Source of the DNA: RACS-047 sp031553855
Lineage (GTDB): Bacteria > Bacillota > Clostridia > Christensenellales > Pumilibacteraceae
Length of the DNA stretch: 64,000 nt
NCBI GenBank assembly: GCA_031553855.1
Contig: JAVBKW010000001.1
Coordinates: 1-64,000, forward strand
Reading direction: 5' to 3'
This document shows, piece by piece, positions 17,313 through 25,344 of this stretch (positions are counted from its first letter, which is position 1; every line of letters begins with the position of its first letter). A program made the position numbers and the translations under genes. Below the pieces are notes generated by a model that worked only from the letters and a program-made list of their open reading frames with translations, made no database searches and was not told where the DNA came from.

Positions 17313-19946
17313 ATGTATAATAAAAGTATTGAAGAAGTTTACAGTCAAATGAATACCGCGCCGGACGGGCTTAGCGAGGAGAGCGCAAAGCTGCGCCTAG
17401 AAAAGGACGGCAAGAATAAGTTGGCAGAAACTAAGAAGAAGAGCCTTTTCGTAAAATTTTTGCTGCAGTTTAAAGAAACGATGGTGCTTGTTTTACTTGG
17501 CGCGGCGATTTTCAGCGCGGCTGTTTCAATAATAGAAAAAGATCCGAGCGAGCTTATCGATACGTTCATAATTTTATTGATCGTTATTATAAACGCCGTC
17601 ATCGGCCTTGTGCAGGAAAGTAAGGCTGAAAAGGAGATGGAGGCACTAAAAAACCTTAGCCTCCCATACGCAAAAGTGATACGCGGCGGGCAAACGCTGA
17701 AAATAAAGTCCGAGGATCTCGTTGTCGGCGACGTGGTAGTTATGGAGGCGGGCGATATTATTCCTGCGGATCTTAGAATAACGGAGTCGGCGAGTCTTAA
17801 AATACAGGAGTCCGCCCTCACCGGAGAATCGGTTCCGAGTGAAAAAAACACCGATATTATTTCGGGCGACGCCGCGCTTGGAGACCGTAAGAATATGGCG
17901 TACTCATCCGGCACCGTTGCGTACGGAAGGGGCAAGGGCGTAGTAGTTGCGACCGGAATGAATACGGAAATAGGTAAAATCGCGCAGATGCTGACGCAGG
18001 GCGGCAAAGAAATGACGCCTCTGCAAAAAAAGCTTGATTCTACCGGCAAAGTCATTTCGATCGGCGTTTTGATAATTGCGGCAATAATTTTTGTAGCCGG
18101 ACTTTTTTCGACGGCCGAGCATACAGGCAACATTTATGTTGAATCGATAATGCGCGCCATCGCAATCGCCGTCGCGGCGATCCCTGAAGGCTTGCCCGCA
18201 GTTGTTACTATAGTAATGGCGTTCGGCGTTCAAAGGCTGTCCGGCCGAAAGGCGATCATAAGAAAGCTGCCCGCCGTCGAAACTCTCGGCTGCACTGAAA
18301 TAATCTGCTCTGATAAAACCGGAACGCTGACGCTGAATAAAATGACGGTCAAAAATACGTTCGTTATTTCAAAAAACGCGTCGAAGGAAGATTACCGCGA
18401 GCTTTACAACTGCATGACGCTTTGCAACGATTCAACTTTAAGTATTGCGGATTCCGTTGTGACCACAACCGGCGACCCGACCGAAACCGCCCTTATAGAA
18501 TATTCCCTTAAAGAGGGCGTGAACAAAAACGAATACGATACGATATTCCGCCGAACGGACGAAGTCCCTTTTGATTCAGAGCGTAAGCTGATGAGCGTAG
18601 TTGTGGAAAAAGAGGATGTGAAAACGGTTTACACTAAGGGCGCGGTAGACGAACTGTTGAAAATCTGCGTCAATATACTGGATGGGCAGCAGGTGAGGCC
18701 GCTTAATGAAAAGGATAAGGAAGAAATCCTAACCTATAATAAATCGCTGGGCAGTCAGGCTTTAAGAGTTTTAGGATATGCCTTTAAAGCTTTTGAGGGC
18801 GGCGAAATTGAGAGTGGACTCACATTTATCGGGCTTACCGGTATGATAGACCCGCCTCGGCCGGAAGTTAAGGCCGCTATCGAAACCTGCCATAAAGCCG
18901 GAATCACCGCGATAATGATAACCGGAGACCATAGAGATACGGCGGCGGCGATTGCAAGAGAACTGGGTATGATAACGGACGATTCGCAAGTCATCTCCGG
19001 CAAAGAGCTTGACGCTATGGACGACGAGCAGTACCTTAGCCGTATACGCGATATAAGAGTATACGCCAGAGTGAGCCCCGAAAATAAGGTTAGAATAGTA
19101 AAAACCTGGAAAAAACTCGGTAAGGTAGTAGCTATGACGGGCGACGGCGTAAACGACGCGCCCAGTATCAAGGCTGCCGATATCGGTATAGGTATGGGCA
19201 TTACGGGCACCGACGTAACGAAGGGCGTTGCCGATATGGTGCTTGCCGACGATAATTTTGCCACGATCGTAATAGCGGTCGAAGAGGGCAGGAAGATATT
19301 TTCTAATATTCAGAAAACTATTCAATTCCTGCTCGGAGCAAACATTGCCGAGGTTTTGTCGCTATTCATCGTCACGATTTTTTTCAGGCATCTTTCGTTC
19401 CTGGTCCCCATCCAGCTTTTATGGGTCAATCTTGTGACCGACACTTTCCCTGCGCTTGCGCTCAGCACCGAAAAAGCGGAGAAAGATATAATGGACGTTC
19501 CGCCCAGAAAGGCTCAAGCGAATATGTTTGCCGGAAAACTGGGGGTCAATATCATATACCAGGGCATTATTCAAACAATAATCATTCTCGTTGTTTTTCT
19601 CGTATCGGTTAAGGCATACGGAAACGCCGTCGCAACCACTATGGCAATGCTGACTCTATGCTTTATACAGCTGTTCCACGCGTATAATATCAGAAGCGAC
19701 AAACGATCGCTATTTAGTATCGGCGTATTTTCAAATAAGATGATGAACATTGCTTTCCTTGCCGGAGCGGCATTATGCGTTTGCATCGTTGCGTTGCCGT
19801 TCTTAAATCCCTTTTTCGGAACAGTACAGCTTAATTGGATACAATGGCTTATTTCGATCGGCGCGGGCTTCTCGATAATACCGCTCATCGAAATAGTAAA
19901 ATTGTGCATAAGGCTTGTAAATCGCAGGAAAAGCCACGCAAAATAG
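17313..19946 (+). CDS. P-type cation-transporting ATPase (P2A type; probable Mn2+/Ca2+ exporter)
   Basis: An 877-residue P-type ATPase with the actuator motif TGES, the phosphorylation site D334 in CSDKTGTLT, the hinge TGDGVNDAP and about ten membrane helices. PEGLP in helix 4 and NIAEV in helix 6, followed by PIQLLWVNLVTD, are those of Ca2+-type (P2A) pumps. The yybP-ykoY leader suggests that Mn2+ is the physiological ion or one of them. A longer reading starts within the terminator; ATG 17313 behind GAGGAGCG is the credible start. Downstream is a strong terminator. Confidence 0.9.
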   Translation: MYNKSIEEVYSQMNTAPDGLSEESAKLRLEKDGKNKLAETKKKSLFVKFLLQFKETMVLVLLGAAIFSAAVSIIEKDPSELIDTFIILLIVIINAVIGLVQESKAEKEMEALKNLSLPYAKVIRGGQTLKIKSEDLVVGDVVVMEAGDIIPADLRITESASLKIQESALTGESVPSEKNTDIISGDAALGDRKNMAYSSGTVAYGRGKGVVVATGMNTEIGKIAQMLTQGGKEMTPLQKKLDSTGKVISIGVLIIAAIIFVAGLFSTAEHTGNIYVESIMRAIAIAVAAIPEGLPAVVTIVMAFGVQRLSGRKAIIRKLPAVETLGCTEIICSDKTGTLTLNKMTVKNTFVISKNASKEDYRELYNCMTLCNDSTLSIADSVVTTTGDPTETALIEYSLKEGVNKNEYDTIFRRTDEVPFDSERKLMSVVVEKEDVKTVYTKGAVDELLKICVNILDGQQVRPLNEKDKEEILTYNKSLGSQALRVLGYAFKAFEGGEIESGLTFIGLTGMIDPPRPEVKAAIETCHKAGITAIMITGDHRDTAAAIARELGMITDDSQVISGKELDAMDDEQYLSRIRDIRVYARVSPENKVRIVKTWKKLGKVVAMTGDGVNDAPSIKAADIGIGMGITGTDVTKGVADMVLADDNFATIVIAVEEGRKIFSNIQKTIQFLLGANIAEVLSLFIVTIFFRHLSFLVPIQLLWVNLVTDTFPALALSTEKAEKDIMDVPPRKAQANMFAGKLGVNIIYQGIIQTIIILVVFLVSVKAYGNAVATTMAMLTLCFIQLFHAYNIRSDKRSLFSIGVFSNKMMNIAFLAGAALCVCIVALPFLNPFFGTVQLNWIQWLISIGAGFSIIPLIEIVKLCIRLVNRRKSHAK

Positions 19947-19967
19947 TACTATGTCAGGCATATCACT
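19945..19967. repeat. 23-bp intergenic palindrome, copy 2
   Basis: Arms AGTACTATGTC and GGCATATCACT around a central A. It overlaps the last bases of the ATPase stop codon, so it lies in the 3' end of that transcript. Confidence 0.75.
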
Positions 19968-19999
19968 CATAATATAGTACAGTTTCTTTTGTATTTTAA

Positions 20000-20038
20000 G
20001 CCGCTCCGGTTAAATGTTAGCCGGAGCGGCTTTTTTTA
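20000..20038 (+). terminator. Terminator after the P-type ATPase gene
   Basis: Perfect 11-bp stem AGCCGCTCCGG/CCGGAGCGGCT with an 11-nt loop, followed by seven T. Confidence 0.9.
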
Positions 20039-20130
20039 AGTTTTGATAAAGATTTTTGCACGCTGAAATTTCCTTATTTTAAAAGCTCGTATACTTTATT
20101 ATTTATTCGCAAATAATTGAAGTATTATTA

Positions 20131-20158
20131 AACAAGAATGCTGAATCGCGTTCTTGTT
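20131..20158. promoter_or_regulatory. Inverted repeat in front of the flavoprotein gene
   Basis: AACAAGAA and TTCTTGTT, 12 nt apart, end 18 bases before the start codon and abut the ribosome site. It could be an operator or a hairpin that limits translation. Confidence 0.4.
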
Positions 20159-20175
20159 AACGGAGTGTAAAAAAA

Positions 20176-21471
20176 ATGAATAAATCTATTTGGAGCGAAA
20201 CGACTACGCTTCCTGATTTTAAAACGCTGGAGAACGATATTAAATGCGACGTTCTTGTTATCGGCGGGGGAATAACGGGAATATTGATTGCTAATCAATT
20301 AAAAGAATACGGTATCGATACGGTCGTTGTTGAGGGGCAGCGTATCGGAGGCGAGGTTACTAAAAATACTACAGCGGTAATAACAGCGCAGCACGATACC
20401 CTTTATCTTGATTTAGTAAAAAAACACGGGCAGGACGGCGCAAAGCAATATCTTAAAGCAAATTTATGGGCGGTCGAAAAGATCCGCGCGCTGGCTGTAA
20501 ATTGCGATTTTAAAACATTGCCGTCTGTAATGTATACCAAACAAGACGCGCAGATTTTTAAGCAGGAAAAGGATTGTCTTGAAAAATTGGGGTATCAAGC
20601 TGATTTCATAACGGAATCGCCTCTTCCGTTCGATATTTCAGGGGGATTGCGCTACAACGATATGGCACAATTTCATCCGCTTAAATTTATTAACGAACTT
20701 TCCAAAGGCCTTAACGTTTACGAAAACACTTATATTACGAAGATCAAGAAGAATATAGCATGCACGAAAAACAACAGGATCGAGGCTAAAAAAATCGTAA
20801 TAGCCACGCACTATCCTTTTAAAAGGCTGACGGGACTTTTCTTTATGAAGTTGTTTCAAAACCGGTCGTACGTTATCGGCGTGAAGTCGGACAAGGATAT
20901 CGGCGGCACATATAATTCCTATGACGACGACGGCTTATATTTCCGCAATCAAAACGGCTATTTGCTTATCGGAGGCGGCGACAGAAGGGTCGGGACTAAG
21001 GGCTGTTGCTTTGACCAGGTCCGCGAATTTGCCGCAAAATATTATCCGTCCGCGCCCGAGGAATTCGCTTTTGCCGCTCAAGACTGCATAAGCTTAGACG
21101 GAGTTCCGTATATCGGCGGCTACGGGTCGTCGAAAAACCGTTATGTAGCAACAGGCTTTAATGAATGGGGAATGACTAGTGCAATGGTAAGCGCAAGGAT
21201 AATCGGCGATATGATCGCAAAAAAGAATAACGATTTTGCCGGAGTTTTTTCTCCGCACAGAAGCATTTTGCGTAAGCAGCTATTTAAAAACTTGGGAACG
21301 GTAGTGGCAAATCTTGTGAATTTTACGCCGAAAAGATGCACTCATATGGGCAGCGCGCTTAAATACAACAAGGCTGAATGTACATGGGAGTGTGCAAGCC
21401 ATGGTTCGAGATTTAACGAAGAAGGAAAAATAATCGATAATCCGGCAATGAAAGATGCAAAAATTAAGTAA
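20176..21471 (+). CDS. FAD-dependent oxidoreductase with a short C-terminal Rieske segment
   Basis: A 431-residue protein. Residues about 20-370 are a DAO-type flavoprotein with the dinucleotide motif VIGGGITGILIA. The last 50 or so residues contain CTH and, about 17 residues later, CASHG, which supply the four [2Fe-2S] ligands of a Rieske site. Members of this group usually carry a fuller Rieske domain; here the flavin domain passes almost directly into the ligand loops, and the extra cysteines often seen next to them are Ser and Ala. It may oxidise amines or act in electron transfer. Palindromes lie on both sides, and hcp follows. Confidence 0.75.
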   Translation: MNKSIWSETTTLPDFKTLENDIKCDVLVIGGGITGILIANQLKEYGIDTVVVEGQRIGGEVTKNTTAVITAQHDTLYLDLVKKHGQDGAKQYLKANLWAVEKIRALAVNCDFKTLPSVMYTKQDAQIFKQEKDCLEKLGYQADFITESPLPFDISGGLRYNDMAQFHPLKFINELSKGLNVYENTYITKIKKNIACTKNNRIEAKKIVIATHYPFKRLTGLFFMKLFQNRSYVIGVKSDKDIGGTYNSYDDDGLYFRNQNGYLLIGGGDRRVGTKGCCFDQVREFAAKYYPSAPEEFAFAAQDCISLDGVPYIGGYGSSKNRYVATGFNEWGMTSAMVSARIIGDMIAKKNNDFAGVFSPHRSILRKQLFKNLGTVVANLVNFTPKRCTHMGSALKYNKAECTWECASHGSRFNEEGKIIDNPAMKDAKIK

Positions 21472-21487
21472 ATACAGCTAAAATACT

Positions 21488-21510
21488 AGTGCTATGTCAG
21501 ACATAACACT
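21488..21510. repeat. 23-bp intergenic palindrome, copy 3
   Basis: Arms AGTGCTATGTC and GACATAACACT around a central A, 16 nt after the flavoprotein stop and about 135 nt before hcp. Confidence 0.8.
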
Positions 21511-21562
21511 ATAAAAGCAAAAAATATTTTAACATAGACCGGAATAAGGCTAAAATAAATTT

Positions 21563-21590
21563 AATGTAGGTTGCTTTTGCAACATACATT
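21563..21590. promoter_or_regulatory. Operator-like inverted repeat upstream of hcp
   Basis: AATGTAGGTTGC and GCAACATACATT around TTTT match at 11 of 12 positions. The inner part GTTGC-N4-GCAAC has the symmetry of a Crp/Fnr-family site, the family that includes the hcp regulator HcpR. A simple hairpin is the alternative. Confidence 0.5.
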
Positions 21591-21645
21591 TATTGGGAAG
21601 TAATGTACAATAAAATTATATTTAATAATAAGGAGTCAATGAATA

Positions 21646-23199
21646 ATGGGTGAAATGTTTTGTTTTCAGTGTCAGCAAACGGCAAAAAATAAGGGATGCG
21701 ATATTAGCGGCGTCTGCGGGAAAAAGCCCGATACGGCTAATTTGCAGGATGAGCTTGTCTCCAAGCTTATATCCCTTGCAGCAGCGGCGACAGATAAAAG
21801 ATCGGCAGAGAGCGATAAGCTTTTTATAGACGGAATGTTTACAACGTTAACAAACGTTAATTTCGACAATGCCGCCATTGCAGGTCTAACGGGCAGGATT
21901 GATGCTTTGAGAAAGAAATACGGCGCAGGCGAGGCGGTTCCGATGAGCAAAATATGGTCGGACAATGAGGATGTGCGCTCTTTGAAGTCGCTTATTATTT
22001 TCGGACTAAAAGGCGTTGCTGCGTACGCCCATCATGCCGCGGTATTAGGAAAAGAAAGCGACGAGGTCAACGCGTTCTTTTATAAAGCGTTAAAAGCCGT
22101 TGGCGAAAGCAATTCAGCGGAAGTTCTGCTGCCAATCGTGCTTGAAACGGGTAAAGCTAATCTTGCATGTATGCAGCTTTTAGATGAGGCAAACAACTCT
22201 GAATTCGGTAAACCCCAAATCACAAAGGTAACTGCCAATATCGAGAAAGGCCCCTTTATCGTCATATCAGGGCACGACCTTAAGGATTTAAAGCTGCTGC
22301 TTGAGCAAACAAAAAATTCCGGTGTAAACGTTTATACCCACGGCGAGATGCTTCCCGCGCACGCATACCCGGTTCTTAAAAAATACCCGAATCTTAAAGG
22401 CAATTTCGGCACCGCGTGGCAGAACCAGCAGAAAGAATTTGAAAATATTCCGGCTCCGGTTTTATTTACGACAAACTGCCTTATGCCGGTACGGCCCAGC
22501 TATGCCGACAGGGTCTATACAACGAGCGTCGTAGGGTTTCCGGGGCTTAAACATATTGATGACAATAAGGATTTTTCCGAAATTATTGAAAAAGCAAAGC
22601 AGCTCGGCGGGTATTCTGAGGACAAACACATGACGGGTATAAACGGCGGCGACGCCTATCTTACCGGTTTTGCTCACGGAACGGTGTTGTCGGTTGCAGA
22701 TAAGGTTATCGACGCTGTAAAGAACGGGGCAATAAAACACTTTTTCCTTGTAGGCGGATGTGACGGAGCTGCGCCGGGCAGAAATTACTACACGGATTTT
22801 GTGAAAAATACGCCTAAAGACACAGTTATTTTAACTCTTGCCTGCGGTAAGTTCCGGTTTAACGATTTGGATCTTGGCGACATCGGCGGGCTTCCCAGAA
22901 TTATGGATATGGGGCAATGCAACGACGCATACAGCGCGATACGTGTTGCGACAGCGCTTGCTGAAGCTTTTAATTGCGGTGTGAACGAGATGCCTCTTAC
23001 GCTTGTTTTATCATGGTATGAGCAAAAAGCCGTCGCTATCTTGCTGACTCTGCTGTATTTAGGAATCAAAAATATATATCTGGGGCCTACGCTGCCCGCA
23101 TTCGTTTCGCCGAACGTTCTGAATATTTTAGTAGAAAACTACAATATCCATCCCACAACAAACGCAACTGACGATTTAAAAGCGATTTTAAAGAAATAG
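21646..23199 (+). CDS. hcp: Hydroxylamine reductase (hybrid cluster protein)
   Basis: A 517-residue prismane protein. The N-terminal cluster ligands C6, C9, C18 and C24 follow CX2CX8CX5C, the spacing of the strict-anaerobe class. The hybrid-cluster half is present, with the GGCDGA region and later conserved Glu and Cys residues. It reduces hydroxylamine or nitric oxide and protects against nitrosative stress in the cytoplasm. It is a single gene with an AAGGAGT ribosome site, a palindromic site upstream and a terminator downstream, so it is probably separately controlled. Confidence 0.95.
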   Translation: MGEMFCFQCQQTAKNKGCDISGVCGKKPDTANLQDELVSKLISLAAAATDKRSAESDKLFIDGMFTTLTNVNFDNAAIAGLTGRIDALRKKYGAGEAVPMSKIWSDNEDVRSLKSLIIFGLKGVAAYAHHAAVLGKESDEVNAFFYKALKAVGESNSAEVLLPIVLETGKANLACMQLLDEANNSEFGKPQITKVTANIEKGPFIVISGHDLKDLKLLLEQTKNSGVNVYTHGEMLPAHAYPVLKKYPNLKGNFGTAWQNQQKEFENIPAPVLFTTNCLMPVRPSYADRVYTTSVVGFPGLKHIDDNKDFSEIIEKAKQLGGYSEDKHMTGINGGDAYLTGFAHGTVLSVADKVIDAVKNGAIKHFFLVGGCDGAAPGRNYYTDFVKNTPKDTVILTLACGKFRFNDLDLGDIGGLPRIMDMGQCNDAYSAIRVATALAEAFNCGVNEMPLTLVLSWYEQKAVAILLTLLYLGIKNIYLGPTLPAFVSPNVLNILVENYNIHPTTNATDDLKAILKK

Positions 23200-23249
23200 G
23201 TTTCTGTATTTTTAAATAGTTTAAAGAAATAAATGCAATGTCTAAAGTT

Positions 23250-23288
23250 GGGGCTGTCTTTGCGAGCGCGAGCGAAGCAATCCAGAAG
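23250..23288. repeat. Fragment of a widespread dispersed repeat
   Basis: The segment contains GCGAGCGCGAGCGAAGCAAT followed by CCAGAAG. I recall this GCGAGCG..GAAGCAATCCAGAA pattern from repeats scattered in many unrelated bacterial genomes. One fragment is present, between the hcp stop and its terminator. Confidence 0.5.
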
Positions 23289-23305
23289 ATAAGCTTTTAA
23301 AATTT

Positions 23306-23346
23306 AAACGCCCGGAACTGTTTTTGTTTCCGGGCGTTTTAATTTT
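23306..23346. terminator. Terminator between convergent hcp and the methyltransferase gene
   Basis: AAACGCCCGGAA pairs with TTCCGGGCGTTT. A T run follows on the plus strand, and A-rich DNA precedes it. Confidence 0.85.
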
Positions 23347-23399
23347 TTTAGTTTCTGACACTATGCCTGTTTAAAAAGAGAGATGAGCCTTTTTAAACT

Positions 23400-24407
23400 T
23401 TACTTATAGAATTCTTCGACCGCTTCAAAGAAAGCGTCAATATTTTTCCAGGGCGAAAGAGGAGGAATGTCGCAGCCCGATGAGATGATAAAGTTTTTAT
23501 AGCCGCAGCATTCGCTCATAATGCGTTTTGTTTCAGCTTTGACCGATTCGGGCGTGCCTTTGCGAATCACACCGGCGGGGTCAACGTTGCCCATTGCAAG
23601 TATATTTGAGGGGATATGCGGCATCATATCTTTCATTTCTATAGCGTTCCCGAAATGATATGCAGACGATCCGGTAGAAAGGATCGAATCGATCATTCTG
23701 ATAGTCGCGCCTCCGCAGTTATGGTAAATCAAAACGAAATCTTCGCTCAATACAGCGTCGTTGATCCTTTTAACGTAAGGGGAAGAAAACTCGGCTGCTA
23801 AATCGGGCGAGAGCAGTCCGGCTAAGGGTTCGGCCATAACCACTCCGTTTGCGCCTGCTTTTTTATAGGCGAGTATATAATCTATTAAAAAAGTCGTAGT
23901 TTTGTCTAAAATGATATGCATCATTTCGGGGTCTTCATAGCAGTAAATCATTGCCTCCGTCACGTCCACAAGCCTTCCGGTGAGCGAAAACGGCCCGATA
24001 ACGCCGGCAAGAACGGGGCGGTCGGTGATGAGCTTTGAAGCTTTTTCTAAAGCTTCAATATATAAACCGGTGCGTCCCGCTCCGACTTTAGGTATAGGCA
24101 TATTTTGAGCGTCCTCTAAGGTTTTGATAACGCTGCCGATAACTGTAGGCACCTCGTCGTCGGAAACCCGTATAGTAGAGCCGAAGCATTCCGCTTCGAC
24201 GGATAGATCCATCAGCGAAACCGACGCTGCCGCATTCGTTCTGTCGGCTACGATTTTCATGCCCTTTGCCTGATTATCCGATGAGGAAATCAGATCCTTA
24301 ACGCTTATATCCATAAGCTGTACGCTGGGGAACGAAAGCACCGGCAAAGCCTTTTTCTTTTCGGCTTTTAGCTGCTCGTCGAGCCATTTGATCATATTTC
24401 TTTTCAT
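23400..24407 (-). CDS. UroD-family corrinoid methyltransferase (MtaA/MtbA-like)
   Basis: A 335-residue TIM-barrel protein of the uroporphyrinogen-decarboxylase superfamily. The zinc ligands expected in methylcobamide methyltransferases are visible: His and Cys in IYHNCGG and a Cys in SSGCDIPP near the C-terminus. Such enzymes move a methyl group between a corrinoid protein and a thiol or another acceptor. It diverges from a module holding a corrinoid protein and a corrinoid activator, so the role fits the context better than haem synthesis. Ribosome site AGGAGGTC 8 nt before ATG. Confidence 0.82.
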   Translation of the reverse strand: MKRNMIKWLDEQLKAEKKKALPVLSFPSVQLMDISVKDLISSSDNQAKGMKIVADRTNAAASVSLMDLSVEAECFGSTIRVSDDEVPTVIGSVIKTLEDAQNMPIPKVGAGRTGLYIEALEKASKLITDRPVLAGVIGPFSLTGRLVDVTEAMIYCYEDPEMMHIILDKTTTFLIDYILAYKKAGANGVVMAEPLAGLLSPDLAAEFSSPYVKRINDAVLSEDFVLIYHNCGGATIRMIDSILSTGSSAYHFGNAIEMKDMMPHIPSNILAMGNVDPAGVIRKGTPESVKAETKRIMSECCGYKNFIISSGCDIPPLSPWKNIDAFFEAVEEFYK

Positions 24408-24464
24408 TTTCCACTGACCTCCTAAACGTCAAAAATATTACTGAAGATTACCTTTTATATTTTT

Positions 24465-24531
24465 ATTATATCCTTTATGGACGGAAAATAATAGCATATT
24501 TTTGCTTAAACCTTGTGCAGATTTGCTTAAA
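24465..24531 (-). promoter_or_regulatory. Activator-type promoter with 21-bp-spaced direct repeats
   Basis: On the minus strand TATAAT (24470 to 24465) lacks a good -35 box. Just upstream are two identical copies of TTTGCTTAAA at 24501-24510 and 24522-24531, exactly 21 bp apart, or two helical turns. That geometry is typical of AraC-family activator sites, and the PocR-AraC gene is nearby at 25345. Nothing else was recognised between 24408 and 24554. Confidence 0.55.
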
Positions 24532-24554
24532 TACTTTTTATTTGTGTGCGGGTA

Positions 24555-24583
24555 TTGCTATTTTTTAGTTTTTGAGCTACAAT
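24555..24583 (+). promoter_or_regulatory. Probable promoter of the DUF2284-PocR-corrinoid genes
   Basis: TTGCTA (24555-24560), 17 nt, TACAAT (24578-24583). The resulting leader would contain the fold-back element R3. Confidence 0.4.
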
Positions 24584-24629
24584 ATATAAAGTTTACAGAT
24601 ATCGTAAAATATGATAAAATAAACAAAAA

Positions 24630-24754
24630 CTAGAAAAGAATTCATCGCCTCTCTTGCCGCTACGCTTACCTTGCCGACTTGGTCGAGTATTAATATACAC
24701 TCCCGGCGTCGGCAAGGCAACTGTTGCGGCACTGCGGCGTGACTTCTATTCTAG
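24630..24754 (+). repeat. Fold-back element, copy R3, with compensated arms
   Basis: The terminal arms CTAGAAAAGAA and TTCTATTCTAG pair at 10 of 11 positions. The arm sequence differs from R1/R2, yet complementarity is kept. Inside are CTTGCCGAC/GTCGGCAAG, a GAGT/ACTC hairpin and the shared blocks TTCATCGCC, CAACTGTTGC and a GACTT before the closing arm. Unlike R1 and R2, the copy ends before the ribosome site. Confidence 0.7.
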
Positions 24755-24802
24755 TAAATTATGCATCAAAAAGAGCCGACTGTAGACAAAAAGGATAATA
24801 AT

Positions 24803-25330
24803 ATGGCTATAGAAGAACGGATTTTAGCTGAATTAGATGGAAAATATTGGCAGTACGGCGTTATACCTACAAGCGGTATCACTTTTACAATAGAGGCGGT
24901 AAAAGCTTGCGAATCAAACCGTTGCGGAAAATACGGCTCTTGCTGGACGTGTCCGCCGGCAATCGGCACGTATGAGGAAAGTATCGCAAAGATCAGGAAA
25001 TACGATAAAGCGTTTGTTTTTACCACAAAGCATGAGCTTGAGGATTCCTACGATTTTCCCGGCATGATGGACGCTAAGGAAAAGCACGATAAGCTGTCGA
25101 TATCCTTGCAGCAAAAACTGGGCAAGGATTTTAAGGTTTTCGGAGCGGGCGGTTGTTCTATTTGTGAAAAATGCACTTACCCTGAGCCGTGCGTTTCGCC
25201 CGACATCGCGATACAGTCGCTGGAGGGCTCCGGAATTTTCGTCAGCGAGCTGGCAAAAGCTCTGGGTATCAATTATATTAACGGCGAAAACACCGTTACG
25301 TATTTTTCTATGATTATATATAAGGAATAA
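24803..25330 (+). CDS. DUF2284-family cysteine-rich metal-binding protein
   Basis: A 175-residue protein with eleven cysteines in family-typical clusters: CESNRCGKYGSCWTCPP in the N-terminal third and CSICEKCTYPEPC in the C-terminal part. The spacing suggests one or two iron-sulfur clusters or a zinc site. The family has no firm biochemical role, but it is often found with corrinoid methyltransferase genes, as here. ATG 24803 has AAGGAT 6 nt upstream; an in-frame ATG at 24761 has no ribosome site. Confidence 0.78.
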   Translation: MAIEERILAELDGKYWQYGVIPTSGITFTIEAVKACESNRCGKYGSCWTCPPAIGTYEESIAKIRKYDKAFVFTTKHELEDSYDFPGMMDAKEKHDKLSISLQQKLGKDFKVFGAGGCSICEKCTYPEPCVSPDIAIQSLEGSGIFVSELAKALGINYINGENTVTYFSMIIYKE

Positions 25331-25344
25331 GAGTCAGAGGATCT

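Noticed and set aside
17345..18133. 262-codon minus-strand frame opposite the P-type ATPase
   Set aside because: Composition rich in Ser, Ile and Pro is typical of an antisense shadow, and the sense strand encodes a complete ATPase with all motifs.
23400..24407. Uroporphyrinogen decarboxylase for haem synthesis
   Set aside because: The zinc-ligand pattern and corrinoid neighbours fit the methyltransferase branch, and no other haem gene is near.
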